Source: JABMMZ01 sp044373665
GTDB lineage: Bacteria; Bacteroidota; Bacteroidia; NS11-12g; UBA955
Length of the DNA stretch: 24,175 bases
Reading direction: 5' to 3'
NCBI GenBank assembly: GCA_044373665.1
Contig: JBIPNH010000024.1
Location: 1-24,175, forward strand
This document shows positions 15,104 through 23,784 of the stretch, piece by piece; positions within the stretch are counted from its first letter, which is position 1, and every line of letters begins with the position of its first letter. A program made the position numbers and the translations under genes. The notes under the pieces are model-generated. The model saw only the letters and a list, made by a program, of their open reading frames with translations. It was not told where the DNA came from and made no database searches.

Positions 15104-18100
15104 TTACCTCAGTAAGACTATCTTACCAACGGAATGTTTAAATAATTTATTGTTTGCTTTGTCTGCATTTAATTGATTACTCAAATTATCGTTTTCTAAT
15201 TGTGATAATTCCTCACCATTAGTTTTAATAGTTACAGTATATAAATAAACGCCATTAGAGAGTCTATCACCATAAGTATCTGTTCCATCCCAAACAACAT
15301 CAGTAATATTATTACCTATTCTTATATCGCCCAAATCATCCTTATTAAGTTCCTTAATTACTTTACCTTGGATGGTCATTATTTTGATATTTATGTAATC
15401 AGGAATTTCCTTTCCAGTCAAGGTGAAAACAAACTTCATTTGAGTTGTGAATGGATTAGGGTATGGGTAAAAATTGGTTGTACTCGCTTGATTGATTACC
15501 GCAAAGTTGATAAGGTATTCGCTTGTACCAGCAGCGGTTCCATTAGCATCTCTCGATTGAATTTTTAGCGTATAAATACCATCTTCAAGATTTTGAGGAG
15601 AGAATATTGCTTTGGCTTGATTATATGCAGATGTTGCAGGGAAATATTTAACTCCAAAACTGTCAAAATCAATCAGTCTAAAGTCAGTTTCATTTGGTTT
15701 TTTCATCCAAATGATAATACCGGCAGTATCTGTTTGCCAATTCAATTTATTTTCATCTTTACTTGAAATGGTAATGATTGGATTTGCCGAAACTATTTCA
15801 CCATTAGCGATATGTCTTCCATCGAATGTCACATCAAGTAAAGGGTTTATTCTGTCTTCTTCAACATAAAAATATCTAACTGCCGAGTTATTAGTCATGG
15901 TTAACTCAGGTTGAAGAGGTTTATTTAAAGCGTCAAAATTAACTTTAACGGCATAAGCATATCTACCTTTCAGTTTTTTAGTATTAAGGGATGATCCAAT
16001 TTTAAAGAATTGATTTGGTTTAAGACTATCATTATATAATCTAACCGATTTGAAAACAGTATCTTTACTATCAATATTAAAAATAGTAACCTCATATTGT
16101 AAATTCTTATTAAATGGCAGTTTAGAGATATTTTGGAAAGCAATTTCATAATTGAATGCTTCACCTTGATTTAGGGTATCTCTCCAAACATTACTTGTTA
16201 ATGTAGGGTTGAGCGTTCCTTCGGGCACCTCTTTATTGGTTACTCGCCAATGCATCAATTGAGGTGGCGTATAGTCCTTAGTATCCTCAAAGTTAGCTTT
16301 AAGGTAGATGTTGGGGTATAATTTAGCATCAATAGAACTAAGGTCAAGCGGGCTTGAGGTTACATTAGAGAAAAGGATAGTATCTTTATTAGAATTGCTA
16401 ATTCCATGAATATCTATACTGAATGCATCTTGAGAAGTAAGTTCTTCGTTTTTAGTCCAAAAATGTAGGGCACCCCATTCAGAAGTTGGACCAATTAATT
16501 CGCTAGAGAGACTTCCTTTGTTTCTTTTGCCAATCATTTCTTTCTCAATTTCGATAAGACTAAGGTCAAGTGCAGAACTAAAGTAATGTCCGGTATCTTC
16601 CGTTGCCCAACCTGGAGGAGCCCCTTTTTTGCCAATCATTGCAAAAGAAGAATAGTCGGAGTAAAAACTATCCACTAGTTTTGAACCAAGTTTCCGAAAC
16701 GAGGCTTTTATAGATTCTGGCCAACCTGATCTAAAAATTGAACCAGAATTACATATTGCAACATAGGTTCCATCAGGAATAGAATCAACCAACTCTATAA
16801 ATTGATTGCTAATGCCAACGTTGTATATATTTAGAGCTTGTTCGTAATAGTATAAACCATAATATTTCCAAGGAACAAAAATTTTACTTTGGATTCTAAA
16901 TTGTTCCAAGCTGTTTTTATCAAACAATGCAACAACAAAGGATCCATCTGATGTTCCTGGATTAAGTGACCTAGAGGCATATCCTCCTTTTTTTATTCCA
17001 AAATTAGGAAATTTTTGTAAAGCAGTCGTAACAAAAACTTTCTCTGAGGTAGCTGAAAATTCAAACTTTCTTAGGTCTTGATTTAATGCTATCCTGAACA
17101 ATGAACTCGTTGGATAAAATTGAGGAAAGTGAGACTGTGACCAACCTGCTTCATTGTCTAAAATATGAATAAAACTGCGCTCTGTCCACAATCCACCTTG
17201 GATACTTCCTGTATTTATTCTTGCTCTCCAATAGTAAACAATACTGTCTCTATTACCCATTAACCTAACTTTCCAGTTTCTTAAATGACCAATAATTGAT
17301 GAGGAACTGTCTGCTTTTTTCCAAGGACTATTGAATAAATGTGATGTGTCTATCTCAAATACAAATTGATAGTTTTGCTCAAAAATATTTAATGCTTGAG
17401 CCACTAGGGTTACACTGTCATTGTTCAGTCTTGAAACTATGTCATATCGTTTTGGGTAAATTAAGTTGACGCCATTCCCAGGTATAAACGGATAAATGAT
17501 TGCCCTGTTATTGGTGTAGTTGTTTTCCGTAATTACAAAATCGTCATTGATCGTTATCGTAAATTTATTGATTCCCGCACTCGCTGCATCTTTTGATTTG
17601 ATATACAAATAAACAGTATCCGTATTCGCTATACTCTTAACTTTGAAAAAGTATGTTTTTTCAATAAAATTATTGGGGTAACTTCTGTCTATTCTTATAG
17701 AGATTGAGTCTGAAACATACTTCCCTTTATTCGTTATTGGAACCGCTACTGCAAATGAATCAGCAACAGCACTGTAATCTTCAGGATATAGAAAAACAGA
17801 TTTGTCGGAAATTTCATAATCAGGTATTGAGGGTTGATAAAGTCTTAATGAAGGATCTCCTTGTAAAAATAATATTCTTGATTGAATGCTGTTTAACTCA
17901 TTTGATATTATTCCCGTAACACCCAACATGTCTTTTATGGCTTCCCCAATCGTGTAGTTTCCATTGTATTTACTTGAATATATCAATCGGTATAATTCGC
18001 GATTTTGCCTGTCAACGTGATTTAATTCTGATAATGCTGTTTGTCCAATAAAAGCAATTGCACCCTTGTCCTTAGCATTTATAAAACGCTCTCCTGATAA

Positions 18101-20212
18101 TCTTACATTTTTGTTTGGTGGCCCAATACATGGATTTCCTATACTGCAACCATTAAAATAAAAAATAGGATACTTGTTTTTGTTATAATACTCTAATGTG
18201 TCCCCAATATCCACATCTGCAACATTCGCACTGCCATGACCTAAAAACGTTACAAATTGAACGCCATTACCTTCAGGTTTGCAAACAACATCTATTGCTT
18301 TTTGCTTTAAAAAAGGCTCACTTATCCCCACACTTGATTTGGTATAAGTTGTAACCCATCCTCCAAAGGGTTGAGCTTTCACAAAATTGGCATGACTGTT
18401 CAAACGGTTTGTAAAATTGAGCGCTTGTGAACCATCCTCTCCTCCTGCTAAGTGCAAATTATGCTTTTTCCAAATTTCATTTGAATTGGCATCAAAATCT
18501 TTGACTTTGTTTAAATAAATCCCCAATTGTACAGCTCTATCTATCGTTAATCGACCTATAGCAAAGTATGGTGATAAATTTGAACCAAGTATTGACGATG
18601 CAAACATATTGTCGGAAGCAGGAACACCAATGGATGGAACAATATTGTCTCTTAATCTGTTGGCAGGTCTTATGTAATCTGTTTGATAACCACGTCCGAC
18701 CAAAAATACAAATTTTAACGTTGTGTCACCACTCTCCGCTAAAAATCTTAAAAAATTACGAATAGCCAAGGGATGTTGTACGCCGTATGAGAAATGGTCA
18801 TATAGCTGCTGAACCGTTACCAAATCAGCAGGACTCGTATTGGTTATTGTTCTTTTGTATTGAATAAAATCACCGGTGTATTTACCCACAAGTGAATTAT
18901 TGGTAATCATTAAGAACTTATTTTTGTTGACCCATTGACGTGAATCAAAAACAACAAAACTATTGTCATCAATAGATTCATAACTTATTCCAGGTTTAAT
19001 TTGATTGGCCGTTAAAAAAGTAATGTCTGTACTATCGGTGATATAATAACTAGAAGAATTTCCTGCAGGTAAAATAATTCTTACATTATTACTTCCATAT
19101 TTTTCACCTCTTACTCTGTAACCACTTGTAAGGTCATATATAATTGGTCTATTTTTGCTTGCATTGTAATTGGACCACTCTAAATATCGAGGATTACTCG
19201 TGCTTTCTAATTCAAAAGTTCGTTGATGATTGCTAGTTAAATCAAGTGTTCTTGAATATTTAATGTTGATATATGCCAGTGCGTGCGCTTGATATGGAAC
19301 CCCTGTAATAAATTCAGGTGTAAATCTAAAATAAGTTTCATTACCAACTTGATTTTTACTAAATTCAAGTTCTTTTTTAATTACTGTAATTCCGTCAAAT
19401 AAAGTATCAAAAACAGTGGTGTATGAAGCATTATCATTGCTGATATTTACTTTTAAATGGTGGTCGTTATTTACCAAAACATTGTCATTTGCACCAATTG
19501 ATTGGAAGCTTAACTGTGGGTTTGGTCCATCGAGTGAGGCATTAGGTGTAGGAACAGTAGCTGGAAATGCAGGGATACTAGTGCCTGAGCCAAAATAAGA
19601 ACTTACATATCCTTCGGCTTTTACATAATCAGGATTAACCGTTTGCGAACCTTGTAATGAAAACCCCTTTCCGAAGTTATATAGGTTATAAAACCCGACT
19701 TTACTTGTAAATAAACAATAATTTTGAGGTGTAAATGAACTGAAGTTTGTATTTCTATATTCTTTTAATCTAAGACCATTCTGTGGCGAATTTGCTGGTA
19801 AAAAAGTTAAGTAAAATACGCTGCTGTCAGAGATTATACTCCTTGAAGGATTGGCATTGAAATCAGGACTGCTGTACAAATCATTGTCTAATTTTCCATC
19901 ATTAGGAGTCGAGTAAAATTCAATAAAATCGGAACTATTAAAAATATTGTCTTGTTCTCCGGCCACATAAATAGGTATTTCTACTCCATTGTGGAAAATT
20001 TGCCATTTTTTAGGATTCACAGTAGACAAGTCAAGCCTCATTTCTGTAGCTGCACTTATCAAGTTGAAATAATCTATTCGGTAAATTCCTGTGTTGTTAA
20101 GCGTAATTTTGAAATATTTTTGATTAGGACTAATCCACTCATTTCCATAGGACTGCGAGAACATGGGGCTTGAACAAATTAGAAATAAAACTAAAAACAA
20201 TAATTTCTTCAT
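15104..20212 (-). CDS. porU2: Gingipain-family (C25) peptidase, PorU-like, with T9SS C-terminal domain
   Basis: This is a 1702-residue secreted protein. A signal peptide (about 1-19) is followed by a beta-rich region and a C25 cysteine-peptidase domain (about 450-790). The catalytic pair is visible: His659 in LGHGSANVADVD and Cys689 in FNGCSIG. The segment before it (VTVQQLYDHFSYG, then AIRNFLRF) resembles PorU, the sortase that removes C-terminal signals from type IX secretion cargo. Canonical PorU is nearer 1100-1300 residues. This longer form adds CARDB/Ig-like repeats (about 800-1580) and ends in a T9SS type A/FlgD-like domain beginning YPNPF at 1584 and including WDGTDTYGDRLSNGVYLYTV. 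It fits the PorU2 subgroup as I recall it; the symbol is tentative. A processing enzyme or surface peptidase are both possible. It has its own promoter and precedes the lytic transglycosylase gene by 12 nt. Confidence 0.85.
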   Translation of the reverse strand: MKKLLFLVLFLICSSPMFSQSYGNEWISPNQKYFKITLNNTGIYRIDYFNLISAATEMRLDLSTVNPKKWQIFHNGVEIPIYVAGEQDNIFNSSDFIEFYSTPNDGKLDNDLYSSPDFNANPSRSIISDSSVFYLTFLPANSPQNGLRLKEYRNTNFSSFTPQNYCLFTSKVGFYNLYNFGKGFSLQGSQTVNPDYVKAEGYVSSYFGSGTSIPAFPATVPTPNASLDGPNPQLSFQSIGANDNVLVNNDHHLKVNISNDNASYTTVFDTLFDGITVIKKELEFSKNQVGNETYFRFTPEFITGVPYQAHALAYINIKYSRTLDLTSNHQRTFELESTSNPRYLEWSNYNASKNRPIIYDLTSGYRVRGEKYGSNNVRIILPAGNSSSYYITDSTDITFLTANQIKPGISYESIDDNSFVVFDSRQWVNKNKFLMITNNSLVGKYTGDFIQYKRTITNTSPADLVTVQQLYDHFSYGVQHPLAIRNFLRFLAESGDTTLKFVFLVGRGYQTDYIRPANRLRDNIVPSIGVPASDNMFASSILGSNLSPYFAIGRLTIDRAVQLGIYLNKVKDFDANSNEIWKKHNLHLAGGEDGSQALNFTNRLNSHANFVKAQPFGGWVTTYTKSSVGISEPFLKQKAIDVVCKPEGNGVQFVTFLGHGSANVADVDIGDTLEYYNKNKYPIFYFNGCSIGNPCIGPPNKNVRLSGERFINAKDKGAIAFIGQTALSELNHVDRQNRELYRLIYSSKYNGNYTIGEAIKDMLGVTGIISNELNSIQSRILFLQGDPSLRLYQPSIPDYEISDKSVFLYPEDYSAVADSFAVAVPITNKGKYVSDSISIRIDRSYPNNFIEKTYFFKVKSIANTDTVYLYIKSKDAASAGINKFTITINDDFVITENNYTNNRAIIYPFIPGNGVNLIYPKRYDIVSRLNNDSVTLVAQALNIFEQNYQFVFEIDTSHLFNSPWKKADSSSSIIGHLRNWKVRLMGNRDSIVYYWRARINTGSIQGGLWTERSFIHILDNEAGWSQSHFPQFYPTSSLFRIALNQDLRKFEFSATSEKVFVTTALQKFPNFGIKKGGYASRSLNPGTSDGSFVVALFDKNSLEQFRIQSKIFVPWKYYGLYYYEQALNIYNVGISNQFIELVDSIPDGTYVAICNSGSIFRSGWPESIKASFRKLGSKLVDSFYSDYSSFAMIGKKGAPPGWATEDTGHYFSSALDLSLIEIEKEMIGKRNKGSLSSELIGPTSEWGALHFWTKNEELTSQDAFSIDIHGISNSNKDTILFSNVTSSPLDLSSIDAKLYPNIYLKANFEDTKDYTPPQLMHWRVTNKEVPEGTLNPTLTSNVWRDTLNQGEAFNYEIAFQNISKLPFNKNLQYEVTIFNIDSKDTVFKSVRLYNDSLKPNQFFKIGSSLNTKKLKGRYAYAVKVNFDALNKPLQPELTMTNNSAVRYFYVEEDRINPLLDVTFDGRHIANGEIVSANPIITISSKDENKLNWQTDTAGIIIWMKKPNETDFRLIDFDSFGVKYFPATSAYNQAKAIFSPQNLEDGIYTLKIQSRDANGTAAGTSEYLINFAVINQASTTNFYPYPNPFTTQMKFVFTLTGKEIPDYINIKIMTIQGKVIKELNKDDLGDIRIGNNITDVVWDGTDTYGDRLSNGVYLYTVTIKTNGEELSQLENDNLSNQLNADKANNKLFKHSVGKIVLLR

Positions 20213-20234
20213 AAAAATATTTAGTTATAAATGA

Positions 20235-20265
20235 CAAATATACGAGTTTTGTACCATATTTCAAA
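20235..20265 (-). promoter_or_regulatory. Promoter of the C25 peptidase gene
   Basis: On the minus strand, TTTG (20262-20265), exactly 19 nt and TATATTTG (20235-20242) form one of the two best -33/-7 matches in the window. The start codon at 20212 is 22 nt beyond the -7 box. Confidence 0.65.
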
Positions 20266-20270
20266 AAGTT

Positions 20271-20984
20271 ATGCATACTTATCCCACAACCACATTGTAC
20301 TTGTTTCCAATTTCTATTGCTGATAATACTATGCATGATGTTATTCCTTCTGAGGTTTTAAATCAGTATAAATCCATTACGCTATGGTTTGTCGAAAATG
20401 CAAGAACTTGTAGGCAATTTCTAAAAAAAGTAGATGCAACCATTAATATTGATGAGTTAACTATTTTTGAATTAGATAAACACTTGCCTATGAATCAATT
20501 ACAGGAAATTGAATCGTTAATGAAACAGCATCAGATTATTGGAGTTATGTCTGAATCGGGTTTACCTTGTATTGCTGATCCGGGCAATCTTGTTGTCAAA
20601 ATAGCGCACAAAATTGGAATAATAGTAAAACCTTTTGTTGGGCCTTCTTCTATTTTATTGGCTTTAATGGCGAGTGGTTTTAATGGTCAAAATTTTAAAT
20701 TCAATGGCTACTTGCCTATACAATCCGAAACCCTCAAGCCTTTTTTGTTAAACTTGGAAAAGGAAAGTGCTAAAACAACACAACTTTTTATTGAAGTGCC
20801 CTATAGAAATGACAAAACTTTCCAGTTTTTGGTTCAACATTTGTCGCCCGAAACCTATTTTCTCGTAGCAAAAGACATTACAGGTGAAAATGAATACATT
20901 CAGTGCAAAACCATTAAAGAATGGAAGAAATCAGATATAGTGATAGGTAAAACACCCTGTGTATTTGGTGTCTCAATGGGTTAA
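20271..20984 (+). CDS. RsmI-family SAM-dependent methyltransferase (tetrapyrrole methylase fold)
   Basis: The 237-residue protein has the two-domain tetrapyrrole (corrin/porphyrin) methylase fold seen in RsmI, which 2'-O-methylates C1402 of 16S rRNA. Recognisable are SESGLPCIADPG (residues 94-105), equivalent to the RsmI SDAGTPGISDPG loop, and GPSSILLALMASG (124-136), equivalent to GPSAVLTAL-type motifs. FNGYLP follows. The usual N-terminal TPIGNLxDIT is here altered to FPISIADNTMHDVIP. The protein therefore looks like the divergent RsmI paralogue found in Bacteroidota rather than RsmI itself, and its substrate is unknown. It is transcribed divergently from the C25 peptidase gene and ends 17 nt from the convergent metK. 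No clear promoter of its own was seen in the 58 nt before it. Confidence 0.82.
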   Translation: MHTYPTTTLYLFPISIADNTMHDVIPSEVLNQYKSITLWFVENARTCRQFLKKVDATINIDELTIFELDKHLPMNQLQEIESLMKQHQIIGVMSESGLPCIADPGNLVVKIAHKIGIIVKPFVGPSSILLALMASGFNGQNFKFNGYLPIQSETLKPFLLNLEKESAKTTQLFIEVPYRNDKTFQFLVQHLSPETYFLVAKDITGENEYIQCKTIKEWKKSDIVIGKTPCVFGVSMG

Positions 20985-21001
20985 GAAAGTATAGTTAAAT
21001 A

Positions 21002-22291
21002 CTAATTTAATCCAAATGCTTTTTTAACATGTTCGACATAGTCAAGTTGTTCCCAAGTAAATAATTCAACTTCAACGGTTTTGTCTTCACCATTTGGCAA
21101 ACGAAAGGTTTTGCTTACTTTTTCAGGGGTTCTACCCATGTGTCCGTAGGCTGCAGTTTCACTGTAAATTGGGTTTCTTAATTTTAAGCGTTGCTCAATA
21201 AAATAAGGACGCATATCAAAAATCTCTTCTATTTTTTTGCTAATTTCTCCATCAGTCATTGAAACCTTGCTAGTACCATAGGTTACAACATTGATAGAGG
21301 TTGGTTTGGCAACACCGATAGCATAAGAAACCTGAACTAATACCTCGTCACATAAACCTGCTGCCACTAAATTTTTTGCAATATGTCTAGTAGCGTATGC
21401 AGCGCTTCTGTCAACTTTACTTGGATCTTTTCCTGAAAATGCACCTCCACCATGAGCACCTTTTCCACCATAGGTATCTACAATAATTTTTCTGCCCGTT
21501 AATCCTGTATCTCCATGAGGTCCACCTATAACAAAAACACCTGTAGGATTTATGTGATAGGTTATATTATCATTGAATAAGTGAGCATACTGTGGGTATT
21601 TTGCTTTTACTCTTGGAATCAAAATTGAAATTAAATCACTTTTAATTTTCACTAACATTTCATCATTAGCAGAATCTTTGTCTGACTTGGAATCAGATTT
21701 CGGTTTTACAAAATCATCATGCTGTGTTGAAATAACAATAGCATCAATTCTAATAGGCTTGTTATTGTCTGAATATTCTAAAGTAACTTGTGATTTAGCG
21801 TCAGGTCGTAGATATGAAATTTCTTTATTTTCTCTTCTTAAAATTGCCAACTCTTTTAGCAAAGCATGAGATAAATCTAATGCCAAAGGCATATAATTTT
21901 CTGTTTCGTTTGTTGCATAACCGAACATCATTCCTTGGTCACCAGCACCTTGGTCTTCTTTATTTGCTTTATCTACCCCTTGATTAATATCAGCAGACTG
22001 CTCGTGTATGGCTGATAAAATGCCACAAGATTTAGCCTCAAACATATACTCACTTTTTGTATAACCAATTTTTTCGATTACATCGCGAGCAATTTGTTGA
22101 ACATCTAAATAGGTATGAGATTTAACTTCACCTGCCAATATAACTTGACCAGTTGTTACCAATGTTTCACAAGCAACTTTACTATTGGGGTCAAAAGCAA
22201 GAAAATTATCAATTAAGGCGTCAGATATTTGATCGGCAATTTTATCGGGATGTCCCTCTGATACGGATTCTGATGTAAATAAATATGGCAT
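21002..22291 (-). CDS. metK: S-adenosylmethionine synthetase
   Basis: MetK makes S-adenosylmethionine from ATP and methionine. The 429-residue protein shows the ATP-binding SEGHPDK (Gly13-Lys17), GAGDQGMMFGYA (from 115) and the P-loop-like GGGAFSGKDPSKVDRSAAY (from 281). All three domains are present. The length exceeds the usual 380-400, in part because of a hydrophilic Lys/Ser/Asp-rich insertion at about residues 196-209 (KPKSDSKSDKDSAN) in the central domain, away from the active site. It is expressed from its own strong promoter, divergent from pssA. Its neighbour on the other side is a SAM-using methyltransferase, transcribed towards it. The identification is secure. Confidence 0.97.
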   Translation of the reverse strand: MPYLFTSESVSEGHPDKIADQISDALIDNFLAFDPNSKVACETLVTTGQVILAGEVKSHTYLDVQQIARDVIEKIGYTKSEYMFEAKSCGILSAIHEQSADINQGVDKANKEDQGAGDQGMMFGYATNETENYMPLALDLSHALLKELAILRRENKEISYLRPDAKSQVTLEYSDNNKPIRIDAIVISTQHDDFVKPKSDSKSDKDSANDEMLVKIKSDLISILIPRVKAKYPQYAHLFNDNITYHINPTGVFVIGGPHGDTGLTGRKIIVDTYGGKGAHGGGAFSGKDPSKVDRSAAYATRHIAKNLVAAGLCDEVLVQVSYAIGVAKPTSINVVTYGTSKVSMTDGEISKKIEEIFDMRPYFIEQRLKLRNPIYSETAAYGHMGRTPEKVSKTFRLPNGEDKTVEVELFTWEQLDYVEHVKKAFGLN

Positions 22292-22308
22292 CGTTTTTTA
22301 TTTTTTGG

Positions 22309-22339
22309 CAAATATAAATTAAAACCTAAACCTTAACAA
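22309..22339 (-). promoter_or_regulatory. Promoter of metK
   Basis: On the minus strand, TTG (22337-22339), a 20-nt spacer and TATATTTG (22309-22316) match the Bacteroidota consensus. The metK ATG lies 17 nt beyond the -7 box. No SAM-riboswitch-like structure fits in that short leader. Confidence 0.6.
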
Positions 22340-22415
22340 TGTTAAAATGAAAATAGTTTTCAAAAACCAATATTCAATGTTTGAAAAAAATTAATGTAAT
22401 TCCATATAAAAACTT

Positions 22416-22423
22416 TAGGTTTG
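22416..22423 (+). promoter_or_regulatory. Candidate -7 box of pssA
   Basis: TAGGTTTG matches TAnnTTTG. A start site at about 22430 would fall at or after the ATG at 22428 and so supports the ATG at 22434. No good -33 TTG at the usual distance. Confidence 0.45.
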
Positions 22424-22433
22424 CATAATGTTC

Positions 22434-23117
22434 ATGGCGAATATAAAAAAACAAATCCCTAATTCAATAACCCTTGGTAATTTAACTTGTGGCTTGTTTG
22501 CTATCATTTCTATTTTCAAATTTGAACTTGAAATGGCCGCTTTTTTAATAATTCTTGCTGCTTTTCTCGACTTTTTTGATGGTTTTGTAGCCCGATTATT
22601 AAAAGTTGATGGCGCGTTAGGAAAACAATTAGACTCATTGGCAGATATGGTGACTTTTGGTTTAGCACCTGCCCTAATTTTGAATGCTTTAGTGTCGTTT
22701 GAACATCCATATTTGGCTTATAGTTTTGTTTTAGTTGCGTTAATGTCAGCCTACAGATTGGCAAAATTCAATATTGATACTCGACAAACAAACTCGTTTA
22801 TTGGTGTGCCTACGCCATTCAACGCAATGCTCACAATCTCTTGGATATTTATCGACCACCCCATTAAAGATTTCATTTTTTCAAATGAAATTGGTTTCAT
22901 TATTTATTGTTTAGTGGTTTCCTATTTATTAGTTAGTGAATTGAAATTACCAGCTTTAAAATTTAAGAAAGGTCAATCTTACCTTTGGCTTTTAATCATT
23001 TTTGTAGTTGCTGTTATTTCCTTCTTTTTTGTTAATTGGCTGTCTATACCTATCGCATTTATGCTCTATCTTATCTCCCCAATAATGGAACCTTTAATTG
23101 ATAGGAAAAGGGGTTAA
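22434..23117 (+). CDS. pssA: CDP-diacylglycerol--serine O-phosphatidyltransferase
   Basis: This is a membrane CDP-alcohol phosphatidyltransferase that makes phosphatidylserine, the precursor of phosphatidylethanolamine. The diagnostic pattern D-G-x2-A-R-x8-G-x3-D-x3-D is complete in DGFVARLLKVDGALGKQLDS plus LAD. Counting from ATG 22434, the residues are Asp49, Gly50, Ala53, Arg54, Gly63, Asp67 and Asp71. NSITLGNLTCGLFAI at the N-terminus and about seven to eight hydrophobic helices also fit PssA rather than phosphatidylglycerophosphate synthase. The product is 227 residues (229 from ATG 22428). It is divergent from metK with 142 nt between the start codons. The following 165 nt hold no gene and no obvious terminator. 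Confidence 0.92.
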   Translation: MANIKKQIPNSITLGNLTCGLFAIISIFKFELEMAAFLIILAAFLDFFDGFVARLLKVDGALGKQLDSLADMVTFGLAPALILNALVSFEHPYLAYSFVLVALMSAYRLAKFNIDTRQTNSFIGVPTPFNAMLTISWIFIDHPIKDFIFSNEIGFIIYCLVVSYLLVSELKLPALKFKKGQSYLWLLIIFVVAVISFFFVNWLSIPIAFMLYLISPIMEPLIDRKRG

Positions 23118-23282
23118 ATAATAAAAATAATATTGAGAAACAATACAGTTATAGGCTCTCTAAAAAGAAATTATATGATTATCGCTTTTTGGATAAAAAT
23201 TTTTCAACTCTAACGTCAAAATCAATATTCCTTTTGAAAAGTGGATCTTAGTCGTATTTAAATGTTGAGCTTTTAGATAATC
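23118..23282. other. Intergenic region, nothing recognised
   Basis: This is AT-rich sequence between the pssA stop and the stop of the convergent small secreted protein gene. No open frame, tRNA or stable hairpin with a T-tract was found on either strand. Confidence 0.5.
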
Positions 23283-23543
23283 TTAATGAACTTTCAATTT
23301 TTCCATTGATTTTTCCATTGAACTCAATGGTCTGATAAAATCAATCAGAGAATCAATCTCGGCAAACTTTTGTTCGTATTTGTTTTTCACAACTTTGAAG
23401 TTCTGTGAAAAATCTTGATTTGAGTTTTCTGATATTTCTGTTTTTACATTCTTTTTCTTCTTGCATTTCCATAGTTGTGCGTTAGAATTAAAAGTAAAAA
23501 GTAAAATAAAGAGGTTAAGCGAAATAATAGTTTTGAAATTCAT
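23283..23543 (-). CDS. Small secreted protein of unknown function
   Basis: I do not recognise this protein. The 86-residue product starts at ATG 23543 with a convincing signal peptide (MNFKTIISLNLFILLFTF, with cleavage probably after SNA). It continues with a cluster of lysines (CKKKKNVK). The rest is a helical, coiled-coil-like segment with regularly spaced hydrophobic residues (NKYEQKFAEIDSLIDFIRPL) and ends in SMEKSMEKLKVH. The mature protein would be about 65 residues and periplasmic or secreted, with a single Cys. The frame extends 26 codons further upstream to 23621, but those codons cover promoter-like boxes and an inverted repeat and do not look coding. Its reality as a gene rests on the signal peptide and the upstream elements. 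Confidence 0.55.
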   Translation of the reverse strand: MNFKTIISLNLFILLFTFNSNAQLWKCKKKKNVKTEISENSNQDFSQNFKVVKNKYEQKFAEIDSLIDFIRPLSSMEKSMEKLKVH

Positions 23544-23566
23544 TGAGGCAGATACAATTTGCCTAG

Positions 23567-23574
23567 CAAATGTA
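23567..23574 (-). promoter_or_regulatory. Candidate -7 box of the small secreted protein gene
   Basis: TACATTTG on the minus strand is a perfect TAnnTTTG match, 23 nt before the ATG at 23543. A second match (TAGATTTG, 23588-23595) lies inside the adjacent inverted repeat. Neither has a well-spaced -33 TTG. Confidence 0.4.
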
Positions 23575-23576
23575 AA

Positions 23577-23600
23577 TATAATAGATTCAAATCTATTATA
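23577..23600. repeat. 11-bp inverted repeat upstream of the small secreted protein
   Basis: TATAATAGATT (23577-23587) and AATCTATTATA (23590-23600) are perfect arms around CA. It lies just upstream of the TACATTTG box and overlaps a second -7-like box, so it is either an operator-like site or a chance AT-rich palindrome. Confidence 0.5.
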
Positions 23601-23784
23601 AATTAAAGTTTTGTATAGCAAATTCGCAACTTATGGATATAAAAAGGAAGAGTTTTTATTTCATAAATTTGATTAAAGCAATAAAATAGTAATGTTTATT
23701 AAGTCACTTAGTTTATTTGTTTTTTGAAAAAAGATTGAAAGGGATTTTTACATTTAGTTAATATTTTCGCACTTTTTCAAATTG

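Noticed and set aside
15368..20173. Several plus-strand open frames of 60-75 residues inside the C25 peptidase gene
   Set aside because: All lie opposite a gene with continuous domain structure, lack promoters and resemble no family.
21660..21710. Ser/Asp/Lys-rich insertion in MetK as an unusual domain
   Set aside because: It is short, hydrophilic and in a loop region where MetK length varies; nothing suggests altered function.
22292..22433. SAM riboswitch upstream of metK
   Set aside because: The predicted transcript leader is under 20 nt and shows no conserved riboswitch elements.
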